NCBI GenBank assembly: GCA_964485405.1
Contig: CAZAJG010000003.1
Coordinates: 83,294-147,293 of the forward strand
Direction of reading: 5' to 3'
Length of the DNA: 64,000 nt
Source of the DNA: CAKZNE01 sp964485405
GTDB lineage: Bacteria; Bacteroidota; Bacteroidia; Flavobacteriales; Schleiferiaceae
The notes beneath the pieces were generated by a model. The model saw only the letters and a list, made by a program, of their open reading frames with translations. It did not search any database and was not told the origin of the DNA. Position 1 is the first letter of the stretch. The number at the start of each line of letters is the position of its first letter. The position numbers were made by a program, and so were the translations under genes. Positions 52,083-59,977 of the stretch are shown here, piece by piece.

Positions 52083-52670
52083 TTGCCCAAACCCCAATCT
52101 CATCCAGACAACTCTAAGGAACTAGATCATGATCTGTTAAAGCGCATTGCTGCTTCAGATCAATTGGCATATCGCATCCTTTTTAATCGTTATTACAAAT
52201 TACTGTTGGGTACGGCTATCAATATCATCAAAGACTTGGATAGTGGTAAAGATGCTGTACAAGAGGTTTTTCTTCAACTGTGGAAGAATAGGGAAAGCCT
52301 TGTGATTAGTTCCAGTTTAGAAGCATATCTAAAAAGGGCGGTGATTAACCGTGTTTTAAGCATTCTTAAAAAAGAACAACGCTTTGATGATGATACAGTG
52401 CTGTTAAATAAAGTAGAGAAAAGCGCGGATGTAAGTGAGATTTTAGAAGGGAAAGATATGGAGCGTATTATTTCTGATGCGCTAGAAAAAGTGCCGGAAA
52501 GGAGCAGAGTGGTTTTTATTCTAAAACGGCAAGAGGGTTTATCGGTGAAGGAAATTGCTAGCCAGTTAAACATATCCCCGAAAACGGTAGAGAATCAAAT
52601 TACCAAAGCACTAAAGATTTTAAAAGAAGCAGTAAAACCTTATGTAGATCATTTTAACAACTCCTCGTAG
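52083..52670 (+). CDS. ECF-type RNA polymerase sigma factor (Bacteroidota FecI-like)
   Basis: A 195-residue ECF sigma factor with start TTG at 52083; no ATG lies between it and the sigma-2 region. Region 2 includes LAYRILFNRYYKLLLGTAINIIKD and KDAVQEVFLQLWKNRE; region 4 has LEKVPERSRVVFILKRQEGLSVKEIASQLNISPKTVENQITKALKIL, read in pieces. It is followed by a FecR gene and a receptor gene with STN domain, the standard three-part cell-surface signalling set in which receptor occupancy releases the sigma factor from FecR. Confidence 0.92.
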   Translation: MPKPQSHPDNSKELDHDLLKRIAASDQLAYRILFNRYYKLLLGTAINIIKDLDSGKDAVQEVFLQLWKNRESLVISSSLEAYLKRAVINRVLSILKKEQRFDDDTVLLNKVEKSADVSEILEGKDMERIISDALEKVPERSRVVFILKRQEGLSVKEIASQLNISPKTVENQITKALKILKEAVKPYVDHFNNSS

Positions 52671-52754
52671 GGGATTTTAAAGTTTGATGCGTCTTAATTG
52701 AGAATAATCAGCATCAAATGAAAGAATTAATCCCTTTGAGTAAAGTAAAGGCCT

Positions 52755-53765
52755 ATGAACGAAGAATACTACATAAACTTAATTTACAAATCTTTAGATG
52801 GTGTTTTAGCGTCTTCAGAAGAACAGGAGCTAAAGGATTGGCGCCAAGTTTCTGACGAAAACGAAAAAACATATATCAGTGTAAAAGTGGCATGGCAGAA
52901 CGCTGAAAAAGTGGTAGACGTTCCTGAGATAGATTTAGATGCCGAATTTGATTTATTGCAAGATAGAATTGAAATTGAAGATGATGAAAAGGTAATATCC
53001 ATTCAACGTTTGGAGAGAAAACCCATTCGTAGCCGTTGGTTAACCATAGCGGCAAGTATAGTGGTGCTTTTTGGGACGAGTTTCTTTTTTAAAGATGTAC
53101 TTTTTGGTTCAAAATGGATTGAGGTCAATTCCGGGGAAAACATACAAACCCTTATTCTGGCGGATAATTCGGAAGTTTTGTTAAATAAGAATACTCGTTT
53201 TTGGTATCCAAAAGAATTCACAGAAAATCAACGATTGGTTCGATTAGAAGGAGAAGCCTTTTTTAAAGTGAGCCGAAATGAAAGCAAACCGTTTATAATA
53301 GAGACTCAAGACGAAAAAGTAAAAGTTTTGGGCACTTCTTTCAACCTTAGGTCTCATCCAGAAGAATCGGAAGCCTCCCTTTATGTGGCCACCGGTAAGG
53401 TGAGTTTTGAAATAAAACAAGGGGGAGAACAATTGATCCTTAAACCCGGGAATGAGGGTGTGTTTAGCCGGAAAACGAAGACATTACAAAAGCTAGAAAA
53501 AGGCTCTTTAAATGCCTTGTCTTGGGTCAAAAAAGAATTGATTTTTGACGATACCCCTTTAAAGGAAGTGGTTAAAGAGTTAAAGAACCACTTTAACGTA
53601 AGCCTTACACTAGAAAGTGCAGGTATAGAAAGGTGTACTTTTACCGGTAAATTTAAGGAGGAGTCATTGAGCGATGTACTGGGTACTCTTACTTTGGTTC
53701 TCCGATTAGAGGTTGAGAAGATATCTGAATCTGAATATACCCTGAATGGCGAGCCGTGCGAATAA
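52755..53765 (+). CDS. FecR family anti-sigma factor
   Basis: A 336-residue protein with a cytosolic N-terminal region (sigma-binding, about residues 1-90), one membrane helix (WLTIAASIVVLFGTSFFF, near 95-112), the periplasmic FecR domain (WIEVNSGENIQTLILADNSEVLLNKNTRFWYP to about 225, with VRLEGEAFFKVSRNESKPFIIET and VLGTSFNLR) and a C-terminal DUF4974 (TPLKEVVKELKNHFNVSL). It is expected to hold the upstream sigma factor until a signal reaches it through the receptor STN domain. It overlaps the receptor gene by ten bases. Confidence 0.93.
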   Translation: MNEEYYINLIYKSLDGVLASSEEQELKDWRQVSDENEKTYISVKVAWQNAEKVVDVPEIDLDAEFDLLQDRIEIEDDEKVISIQRLERKPIRSRWLTIAASIVVLFGTSFFFKDVLFGSKWIEVNSGENIQTLILADNSEVLLNKNTRFWYPKEFTENQRLVRLEGEAFFKVSRNESKPFIIETQDEKVKVLGTSFNLRSHPEESEASLYVATGKVSFEIKQGGEQLILKPGNEGVFSRKTKTLQKLEKGSLNALSWVKKELIFDDTPLKEVVKELKNHFNVSLTLESAGIERCTFTGKFKEESLSDVLGTLTLVLRLEVEKISESEYTLNGEPCE

Positions 53766-56365
53766 AAATTGCTTTCATTTTAAGCTTACTTTGGAGTTTT
53801 TCGCTAGAAGCCCAAAACCTACTGCAACAAAAATTAGATTTTGAAGCAAGGCAGCTTAACCGAAATGAAGCGCTTTTAAAACTAAGCGAACAAACGGGGA
53901 TAGATATATCATATAGCCCCAGTTTTTTTGAGGAAAAAAATACGCTTAGTTTAGAGCTAGCTGAGGTTACGCTTGAGGAAGTATTAATCCAAATCCTTAA
54001 AGCTACGGCTGTCGAGTTTAAGCTGGTTGGTAAAAGAGTGGTGCTTTTTTTACCCAAACAGATTACCATAGGAGGATATGTAGAGGATCAAAGTTCTGGA
54101 GAACGTCTTATATCAGCTACCGTTTTTGATAAAACACAAAATATTGGAGTGATAACCAATGAGTATGGTTTTTTCAGTTTAACAGTTGAGCCAGGAAAAA
54201 CCATTTTAGAGATTAGCTATGTAGGCTACAGCAAGAAGGAATTCCTTATTGGTTCTGATATTCAAAAGAAGATGAATATTATCCTTAAGCCAAATTCAGA
54301 GTTAGAAGAAGTCTTGGTGCAAGCAAACTCAGATGAGCTTTTTGATGAGGATCAGAATAAAGCATTGGAAATCAGTAGAAAATTTGTTCGAAACAGTCCT
54401 GCTTTGGGAGGAGAAGAGGATTTTGTTAGAACGGCACAGCTCTTACCGGGCATAGATGCTGGTGTAGATGGTTTTGGAGGTTTGCAAGTAAGAGGAGGAG
54501 AAAGTGGACAAAACTTAATGATGCTGGATGGTGTAACCATTTATATCCCATATCATTTATTGGGTGCTTTTTCCATTTACAATCCCAATACGGTACGATC
54601 CGCAAAGGTTCTTAAATCTAATTTCCCAGCTCGTTATGGAGGTAGGCTATCTTCTATTTTGGATATACGTACAAGAGAAGGGAATTTATACGATTGGGAA
54701 GCTAAGGCTTCTGCCAGTTTGGTAAATTTAAGTGCTACGGTAGAAGGTCCTCTGAAAAAGGGTAAAGGCTCCATATTGTTAGCTGGTAGATTTTCACCAA
54801 GTGGAGCTTTATTCAACAGTTTTTTTAAAAGAGCTTATTTTCAAGATACCGAGATTGATCTGTCTTCAGGTTTTTATGATCTAAATCTTAAGTTGAATTA
54901 TGTGCTTACTCCTAAGGACCGGGTTTATTTGAGTGTATTTCATGGAAGAGATGCTCTTTTTCATGAGCGACTTTCAGAAGATGAAGAAGAAGAAGAGATT
55001 GTGAACGCTGAACTTGAGTTTGATTGGAATAATACTATAGGCTCCCTTAGATGGAACCATCTGTTTAATGAGAAACTCTTTTCAAATTTGACGCTTACCT
55101 ACAGTAGTTATGGCTACAATCTTACCAGTTTTACTCAAATAGAAGCTCTGGAAGCTGAGGAGGAAAATGAATTATACTATTTCGCTAATGCCACAGAAAA
55201 TCGAGATGTTGGAGTAAAACTTGATTTCGATTATGCAGCAGATAATAACCATCATTTTCGTTTTGGTGGCGGCTTTTCTATCCGTCAATTTAGTCCTGAG
55301 ATTTCATATTTTGAAGCAGAAGACGATGCGGTAATAGACCTAGATACCATTACAAGTGATTTGTTGGACGATTTGATAGAAGCCGATACGTTTCAAGCCT
55401 ATGAAGGCTTCTTATATATTGAAGATCAAATTCGCTTTAGCCATAAATGGAGTGCTAATTTAGGGGTAAGACTGAGTTCCTTTTTTAATGAAGACAGCAC
55501 ATTCATAAGAACAGAACCGAGGTTTCTTTTAAACTATCAGCAAAACAAAAATTTAAGTTGGCATGTATCAGCAACGCGAATGGTTCAGTACTTACATCTG
55601 GTAACGAATGCAGCTTTACGCTTGCCTAACGATTTATGGCTTCCTTCTTCAGATGAGTTACTTCCACAGAGTTCTTGGCAATATGAGTTTGGAAACCGCT
55701 TTGAGATAAATTCCAGCTGGTCCATATCATCCAGTTTGTATTTAAAAAACATGAAAAATATATACGCCTATCCAGATAATACGGCTTATCTAGAAGATAT
55801 CAATGAAGATCCGTTGGATAGCTTTTTAATTCGAGGAAATGGTTTGGCGTATGGATTGGAAACTTTATTAAAGTATTCTAATGGAGGTTTTGTAGGTATT
55901 TTAAGTTATACACTGGCAAAATCAGAAAGGCAATTTGATGCTCATAATTTGGGCGATCCATATCCTTTCGATTTTGATCAAAGACACCGGTTTAAGCTAT
56001 TTGTTTTTAAGCAGTATAAACACTTTCAATTTGGACTCAACTGGGTGTATTTATCGGCAAGCCCGCGAGTAAGTATATTACCCTTAGAGGATGGAGAAGG
56101 TAATGTTAAAATTGAGTTGAACCCGCCCGGTGAGAAAAACGAGCTTCGTTCTGAACCATATCATAGAATGGATCTTAGTATGGGTTATCAGTTTAAAACC
56201 TCCAGCACCCATCATCAGTTCAAATTGGGCCTTTATAATGTATACAACAATCAAAATGTAGCCCATTTTGAATCCAACATTAACGATGATGATATCATCA
56301 CTTCCACGAACCCAATTCATGCTCTTGGGGTACTTCCTTCTATTTCTTACAGCATAAAGTTTTAA
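53756..56365 (+). CDS. TonB-dependent receptor with STN signalling domain
   Basis: An 869-residue outer-membrane receptor starting at GTG 53756 inside the FecR end. Order: signal peptide (RIKIAFILSLLWSFSLEAQ), STN domain (about 25-100, LLKLSEQTGIDISYSPSFFEEKNTLSLELAEVTLEEVL), carboxypeptidase-like regulatory domain (IGGYVEDQSSGERLISATVF to about 190), plug with RTAQLLPGIDAGVDGFGGLQVRGGESGQNLMMLDGVTIY, then a barrel of about 540 residues ending VLPSISYSIKF. The STN domain should contact the FecR periplasmic part. The ligand is unknown. A structured leader and a repeat lipoprotein gene follow. Confidence 0.9.
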   Translation: MRIKIAFILSLLWSFSLEAQNLLQQKLDFEARQLNRNEALLKLSEQTGIDISYSPSFFEEKNTLSLELAEVTLEEVLIQILKATAVEFKLVGKRVVLFLPKQITIGGYVEDQSSGERLISATVFDKTQNIGVITNEYGFFSLTVEPGKTILEISYVGYSKKEFLIGSDIQKKMNIILKPNSELEEVLVQANSDELFDEDQNKALEISRKFVRNSPALGGEEDFVRTAQLLPGIDAGVDGFGGLQVRGGESGQNLMMLDGVTIYIPYHLLGAFSIYNPNTVRSAKVLKSNFPARYGGRLSSILDIRTREGNLYDWEAKASASLVNLSATVEGPLKKGKGSILLAGRFSPSGALFNSFFKRAYFQDTEIDLSSGFYDLNLKLNYVLTPKDRVYLSVFHGRDALFHERLSEDEEEEEIVNAELEFDWNNTIGSLRWNHLFNEKLFSNLTLTYSSYGYNLTSFTQIEALEAEEENELYYFANATENRDVGVKLDFDYAADNNHHFRFGGGFSIRQFSPEISYFEAEDDAVIDLDTITSDLLDDLIEADTFQAYEGFLYIEDQIRFSHKWSANLGVRLSSFFNEDSTFIRTEPRFLLNYQQNKNLSWHVSATRMVQYLHLVTNAALRLPNDLWLPSSDELLPQSSWQYEFGNRFEINSSWSISSSLYLKNMKNIYAYPDNTAYLEDINEDPLDSFLIRGNGLAYGLETLLKYSNGGFVGILSYTLAKSERQFDAHNLGDPYPFDFDQRHRFKLFVFKQYKHFQFGLNWVYLSASPRVSILPLEDGEGNVKIELNPPGEKNELRSEPYHRMDLSMGYQFKTSSTHHQFKLGLYNVYNNQNVAHFESNINDDDIITSTNPIHALGVLPSISYSIKF

Positions 56366-56447
56366 AAATTAAAACATTTAACTATTTAATTATCAGTTTT
56401 TTGTAATTTTTTTTGAAAAAAAATCAAATTATGATAGGGGATTTTAT

Positions 56448-56498
56448 GCTTCTAAAAGTCTTTATCCCGAAGCGGGTTATCGCAAAGTATTTAGAAGC
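56448..56498 (+). ncRNA. Nested hairpin in the leader of the acidic repeat lipoprotein
   Basis: GCTTCTAAA (56448-56456) pairs with TTTAGAAGC (56490-56498), and inside it CTTT/AAAG and CCCG/CGGG pair around an AAG loop. The CCCG stem is not followed by a T-run, so it is not a simple terminator. It sits between the receptor stop and the ATG at 56532. Confidence 0.5.
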
Positions 56499-56531
56499 GA
56501 ACCTTAATATTTAACAAAAAAGATTTACCCT

Positions 56532-57434
56532 ATGAAGATTTTATTTAAAAAGAGCCTATTCTGGAGTTTGGCTGCCGTGTTTGCTTTATTTTTTACCAGT
56601 TCATGTAATAAGGACTCAGATAAACTAACAGGAAGTAATCCAAACAACAACCCTTCTCAATCTGAGCGTACTAATTTGGCTAAAGTAGATCAGGATAATG
56701 TTGACTGCTTTTCTTTTGACTACCCGATCACAGTAAATGTGCCAAATTCTGGAGCGGTAACGGCAAACAACGATGATGATCTTTTTAACCTATTTGATCA
56801 TTTTGATATCGAAGAGCATGACGATTGCTATGATGATCCAATTCTATCCTACCCCGTTACGGCTATTTTGGAAGATGGTACATCTGTAATTATAAATGAT
56901 AACGATGATTTAATTGAGTTGATTGAAAGCTGCTTTGAAGATGACGATCATGAAGAAGATTGTTTTGAATTAAACTATCCTATAACGGTAATAAATCCGG
57001 ATGGAACACAGCTTGTGGTGAACGATGAAGATGAGTTGGATGATGCTTTTGATGCTTGGGAGGATAACAATCCACAGAGTACCGATGAACCTACCCTTCA
57101 ATTTCCAATATCCATTACTTATGAAGATGGCACTGTAGAAACAGTACAGGATGAAGATGAACTGGAAGAGCTATGGTACGATTGCCAAGGGGATGATGAT
57201 GAGTGCTTTGAATTTACTTTTCCACTTACGGTAGTAAACCCTGATGGTACGCAGATCATAGTAAACGATGAGGATGAATTAGAAGATGCTTTTGATGCTT
57301 GGGAAGATAATAACCCTCAAAGTACAGAAGAGCCAACATTTATATTTCCAATATCAGTAACGTTTGAAGATGGCACTGTAGAAACGATACAAGACGAAGA
57401 TGAATTGGAAGATCTCTTTGATGAATGTGACTAA
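56532..57434 (+). CDS. Acidic tandem-repeat lipoprotein of a sigma/FecR/receptor locus
   Basis: A 300-residue lipoprotein: signal ends TSSC at Cys25, followed by an Asn/Ser/Lys linker. From residue 59 on it is built of three pairs of about 33-residue modules. Module A (59-91, 144-176, 225-257) reads like CFELNYPITVINPDGTQ with VNDEDELDDAFDAW; module B (103-135, 187-219, 268-300) like FPISITYEDGTVETVQDEDELEELW. Pair period is 81-85 residues. Asp and Glu dominate the outer turns, so calcium or cation binding is possible. Seven Cys beyond Cys25 are placed at module edges. Function unknown; surface exposure and link to the receptor are inferred from position. Confidence 0.85.
   Translation: MKILFKKSLFWSLAAVFALFFTSSCNKDSDKLTGSNPNNNPSQSERTNLAKVDQDNVDCFSFDYPITVNVPNSGAVTANNDDDLFNLFDHFDIEEHDDCYDDPILSYPVTAILEDGTSVIINDNDDLIELIESCFEDDDHEEDCFELNYPITVINPDGTQLVVNDEDELDDAFDAWEDNNPQSTDEPTLQFPISITYEDGTVETVQDEDELEELWYDCQGDDDECFEFTFPLTVVNPDGTQIIVNDEDELEDAFDAWEDNNPQSTEEPTFIFPISVTFEDGTVETIQDEDELEDLFDECD
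56961..57434 (+). repeat. Two near-identical 243-bp coding repeats
   Basis: Modules A2-B2 (from 56961) and A3-B3 (from 57204) differ at few residues; the DNA period is 243 bp. A1-B1 upstream is more diverged. Recent duplication by recombination is implied. Confidence 0.8.
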
Positions 57435-57460
57435 AGTATAACTTGTGGTGAGTTTGGTTG

Positions 57461-57506
57461 AATCCCGCTGTAACAAAAGTGTTTCAGCGGGATTTACGTT
57501 TTTTAT
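57461..57506 (+). terminator. Intrinsic terminator after the repeat lipoprotein gene
   Basis: AATCCCGCTG (57461-57470) pairs with CAGCGGGATT (57485-57494), then a T-run. It lies between two convergent genes and can serve the plus-strand transcript. Confidence 0.85.
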
Positions 57507-57509
57507 GGT

Positions 57510-58580
57510 TTACAGAGATAGACGATAGCCTATACGGAAGTCTAAAAACTCAGCTACATGCCCGTGTACCTTAATTTGAGTACCTAAAAAGAATTGATCA
57601 AAAGGATACCAAACCAGGCCATATCTTTGATACCAATCGGGTTTTACATCATAATCCTTATAAACGTAAACACCAGCCAATTGAGAGAAAGTGAAATTGC
57701 CCAATAAAAATTCATGACCAAAAAGTAAAGCCAGTTGATTATGGTCTTCGCCAGACTGTATTTGCCTTATTCTTTCGCGATAAGCTAAATTGCTAATCCA
57801 TTCTACACCTCCGACTAAAGCTGAAATTCTACCTACCTGTTGCGAGTATTTAATTTCTAATCCAGGAACGGTATAGGTAACGCGGGTAGCGTCAATAGAT
57901 TTACCAGCGGCAAATGCTGAAATAACCAAACTCTTGCGCATGCTCAATTCAGAAAGCGGAACCTTTCTTCTTTTTGGAAACTCAACTCCTTCCCACGAAT
58001 AACTTAGAGATACACTGCCAGTTGGATAGTTTAATCCTTTGTTAGGCTCTTGCATTCCTCCGTTTGATACATGGTTATATCTAAACTGAACGCCTGCTTG
58101 CCACTGTGGATTAAAACTATAGGATAAGCCTGTACCCACCATAATAAAAGGAGTTAGGTGCAAGCTGTAGGAGAGATTTAATGGGTTTGTTTCCGCATCG
58201 TAAGGATTGGATAGCCAGGAATAACCTGCACCCGCTCTAATAGTAAAGAATAAATTATTCCTAATTCTATACCAAGGTTCTACAAAACCGTAAAGCGGAA
58301 TCCCCCAACCTAAAACATCTGAATTGTCAAAGTTTTGATAGTTTAAACTAAGTCCAACACGCGGGTAGCACTGGCAGTTTTTCCAGTTTTTTTCTTTGAG
58401 TAACCAATAGGAATAGTCAATTCCAACTCCAAAAGGATAAGACTGTCCAATTGGGCGGATATCCTGGCTGTGAAGAATAAGAAAACCATAGTCTCCTTGC
58501 AATTCTATGGAGCGTGGGTTTTGAGCAGATAGCCACCCAACACCTAATAAACAACTTAAGAGAACATAGAGTAATCTCAT
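57510..58580 (-). CDS. Acyloxyacyl hydrolase (PagL-like lipid A deacylase)
   Basis: A 356-residue exported protein (signal MRLLYVLLSCLLGVGWLSAQ). Its first half is an eight-strand barrel of PagL type with the catalytic motif H170-V-S172-N173-GG in FRYNHVSNGGMQEP, which agrees with the HxSN motif of PagL; a Glu later in the barrel would complete the triad but I did not fix it. PagL removes an acyl chain from lipid A in the outer membrane. The second half (from about 205) is another barrel-like region without a known motif, making the protein about twice the size of PagL. It lies between the two sigma/FecR loci and may be target or bystander. Confidence 0.82.
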   Translation of the reverse strand: MRLLYVLLSCLLGVGWLSAQNPRSIELQGDYGFLILHSQDIRPIGQSYPFGVGIDYSYWLLKEKNWKNCQCYPRVGLSLNYQNFDNSDVLGWGIPLYGFVEPWYRIRNNLFFTIRAGAGYSWLSNPYDAETNPLNLSYSLHLTPFIMVGTGLSYSFNPQWQAGVQFRYNHVSNGGMQEPNKGLNYPTGSVSLSYSWEGVEFPKRRKVPLSELSMRKSLVISAFAAGKSIDATRVTYTVPGLEIKYSQQVGRISALVGGVEWISNLAYRERIRQIQSGEDHNQLALLFGHEFLLGNFTFSQLAGVYVYKDYDVKPDWYQRYGLVWYPFDQFFLGTQIKVHGHVAEFLDFRIGYRLSL

Positions 58581-58671
58581 CGTTTCAGCTTTAAGCGTAA
58601 AGCTATTGCTTTATGCACAATTATAAAACGAAATGAAGCACTTATTTAGGCGAGTAGGCTATTGCGAATAG

Positions 58672-58702
58672 ACCCTGTTAAACTCAACTGGTTTAACAGG
58701 GT
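58672..58702 (-). terminator. Strong hairpin after the repeat surface protein gene
   Basis: ACCCTGTTAAAC (58672-58683) pairs with GTTTAACAGGGT (58691-58702), a 12-bp perfect stem with a seven-base loop. There is no T-run on the minus strand, so it may be a 3' stabiliser rather than an intrinsic terminator. Confidence 0.5.
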
Positions 58703-58711
58703 AATCAAGTG

Positions 58712-59917
58712 TTAGAGTCTAATACCAAGATTAATACCTGGATAAATAATAACTCTTTCATTACCATAGTTTTTATCGAAAAAGCCACCTGGTACAATTG
58801 GAGGAAGATCATTTCCTTGAGGTTCAATCGGAGGGTCAGATGTAACAAAAACGTTGAGCGATGGCCCTGCAAAAACAGTAACATGAGGGCTGAGTTGATA
58901 GGAGAAAACAACATTGAGTCTATTCAGTAAGTTAAGCTTATCGGTAAACCACTCATCTTCATTTACATGATAAGAAATCGCTTCGAGTTGCATTCCCCAA
59001 GTATTGGAGAGTATGAAAGAACTACCAACACCATAGCCGTAACCCCACAAAATTTGGTTGTCCTTTATGGATGCACCAAGGGATAGAATGTTGTAGAATT
59101 TGTGATGCCCGGTTTTAAAGCTAAAGTTTCCAAAGAAAGATTCGTTACCGCTGATTTCAAAGGTTCGGTATCCGTTTTTCACATAGCTTAGAAAACCAAT
59201 AGGTACTCCATTCATTTCATTGGCATAGTTTAGAAAGCCTATTTGGGTCCCCGTTATCTTATTGGCATAATTGAAAAAACCAGCCAATTGAGTCCCTGTT
59301 ATTTCACCACTTACCAAATTTGCAAACCCAGAAAGCTGAGCGCCAACGGCATCGTTTCTTATCGCATTTACAAAACCTGTGGCCTGCATGCCATTTAGTT
59401 TGTCCATACTTATGTTTACAAAGCCAGAAAATTGAGCTCCAGAAACACCTCTCGCATAGTTTACAAAACCTGCAGCCTGTAGTCCAGTGTTTTTTCCGGT
59501 AACGGCATTGGCAAACCCGGTAGCTTGTAGAATTTGAGCATCACCATTTACAATGTTTACAAACCCGCTTGCTTGTACTCCATTTGTAAATCCATTTCCG
59601 CAAACATTAGTAAAACCAGCAAGTTGAACGCCTTTGGCTTGACCAAAAACGGCATTTACGAAACCCGCTGCTTGAAGACCAGACATATCCTCTCCAAGTA
59701 TATTGGCAAATCCGCCTACTTCTAGCCCTTGCAAGCCCTGGGCGTAGCCTGCAAGTATGTTTATGGATAAACGATTCGTAGTATAATATTGAATTCCATT
59801 TGTACCCAATGGAGTAATGAAACTAAGTTGAAATGGCACAATGTTAACTTCTGCAGCTTCTTGAGCCGAAAGAGTAAAGTTTCCCAAAAGGGTTATTAAG
59901 ATGATGAGCTTTTTCAT
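58712..59917 (-). CDS. GF-x-N repeat surface protein, paralogue without STN domain
   Basis: A 401-residue exported protein (signal MKKLIILITLLGNFTLSAQ). After FQLSFITPLGTNGIQYYTTNRLSINILAGY come twelve repeats with GF at residues 69, 85, 101, 118, 134, 150, 165, 181, 197, 213, 227 and 241; each is about 16 residues with pattern GLQAAGFVNAVFGQAK. A conserved 150-residue end follows (FEISGNESFFGNFSFKTG ... AGPSLNVFVTS). It resembles the repeat class called LA_2272 surface proteins in Leptospira, a match from memory. It is probably a beta-solenoid or barrel in the outer membrane. It is paralogous to the next protein upstream, which has an extra STN domain. Function unknown. Confidence 0.82.
   Translation of the reverse strand: MKKLIILITLLGNFTLSAQEAAEVNIVPFQLSFITPLGTNGIQYYTTNRLSINILAGYAQGLQGLEVGGFANILGEDMSGLQAAGFVNAVFGQAKGVQLAGFTNVCGNGFTNGVQASGFVNIVNGDAQILQATGFANAVTGKNTGLQAAGFVNYARGVSGAQFSGFVNISMDKLNGMQATGFVNAIRNDAVGAQLSGFANLVSGEITGTQLAGFFNYANKITGTQIGFLNYANEMNGVPIGFLSYVKNGYRTFEISGNESFFGNFSFKTGHHKFYNILSLGASIKDNQILWGYGYGVGSSFILSNTWGMQLEAISYHVNEDEWFTDKLNLLNRLNVVFSYQLSPHVTVFAGPSLNVFVTSDPPIEPQGNDLPPIVPGGFFDKNYGNERVIIYPGINLGIRL
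59183..59737 (-). repeat. Twelve in-frame 48-bp repeats (GF-x-N type)
   Basis: Codes for the twelve 14-17-residue repeats of the STN-less protein. The DNA copies are much diverged, so the period is seen at protein level. Confidence 0.8.
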
Positions 59918-59940
59918 GATGAATAGTTTTGTGATTCATC
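59918..59940 (-). promoter_or_regulatory. Inverted repeat touching the start of the STN-less repeat gene
   Basis: GATGAAT (59918-59924) and ATTCATC (59934-59940), loop nine bases, end exactly at the ATG 59917. A hairpin here would mask the start. Confidence 0.4.
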
Positions 59941-59977
59941 TACAAGACAAGTGGATTTGAATGTACCCCTATCGCAT

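Noticed and set aside
56448..56498. Integron attC site or transposon end for the nested hairpin
   Set aside because: The conserved attC core sites are missing and no integrase, transposase or target duplication is near.
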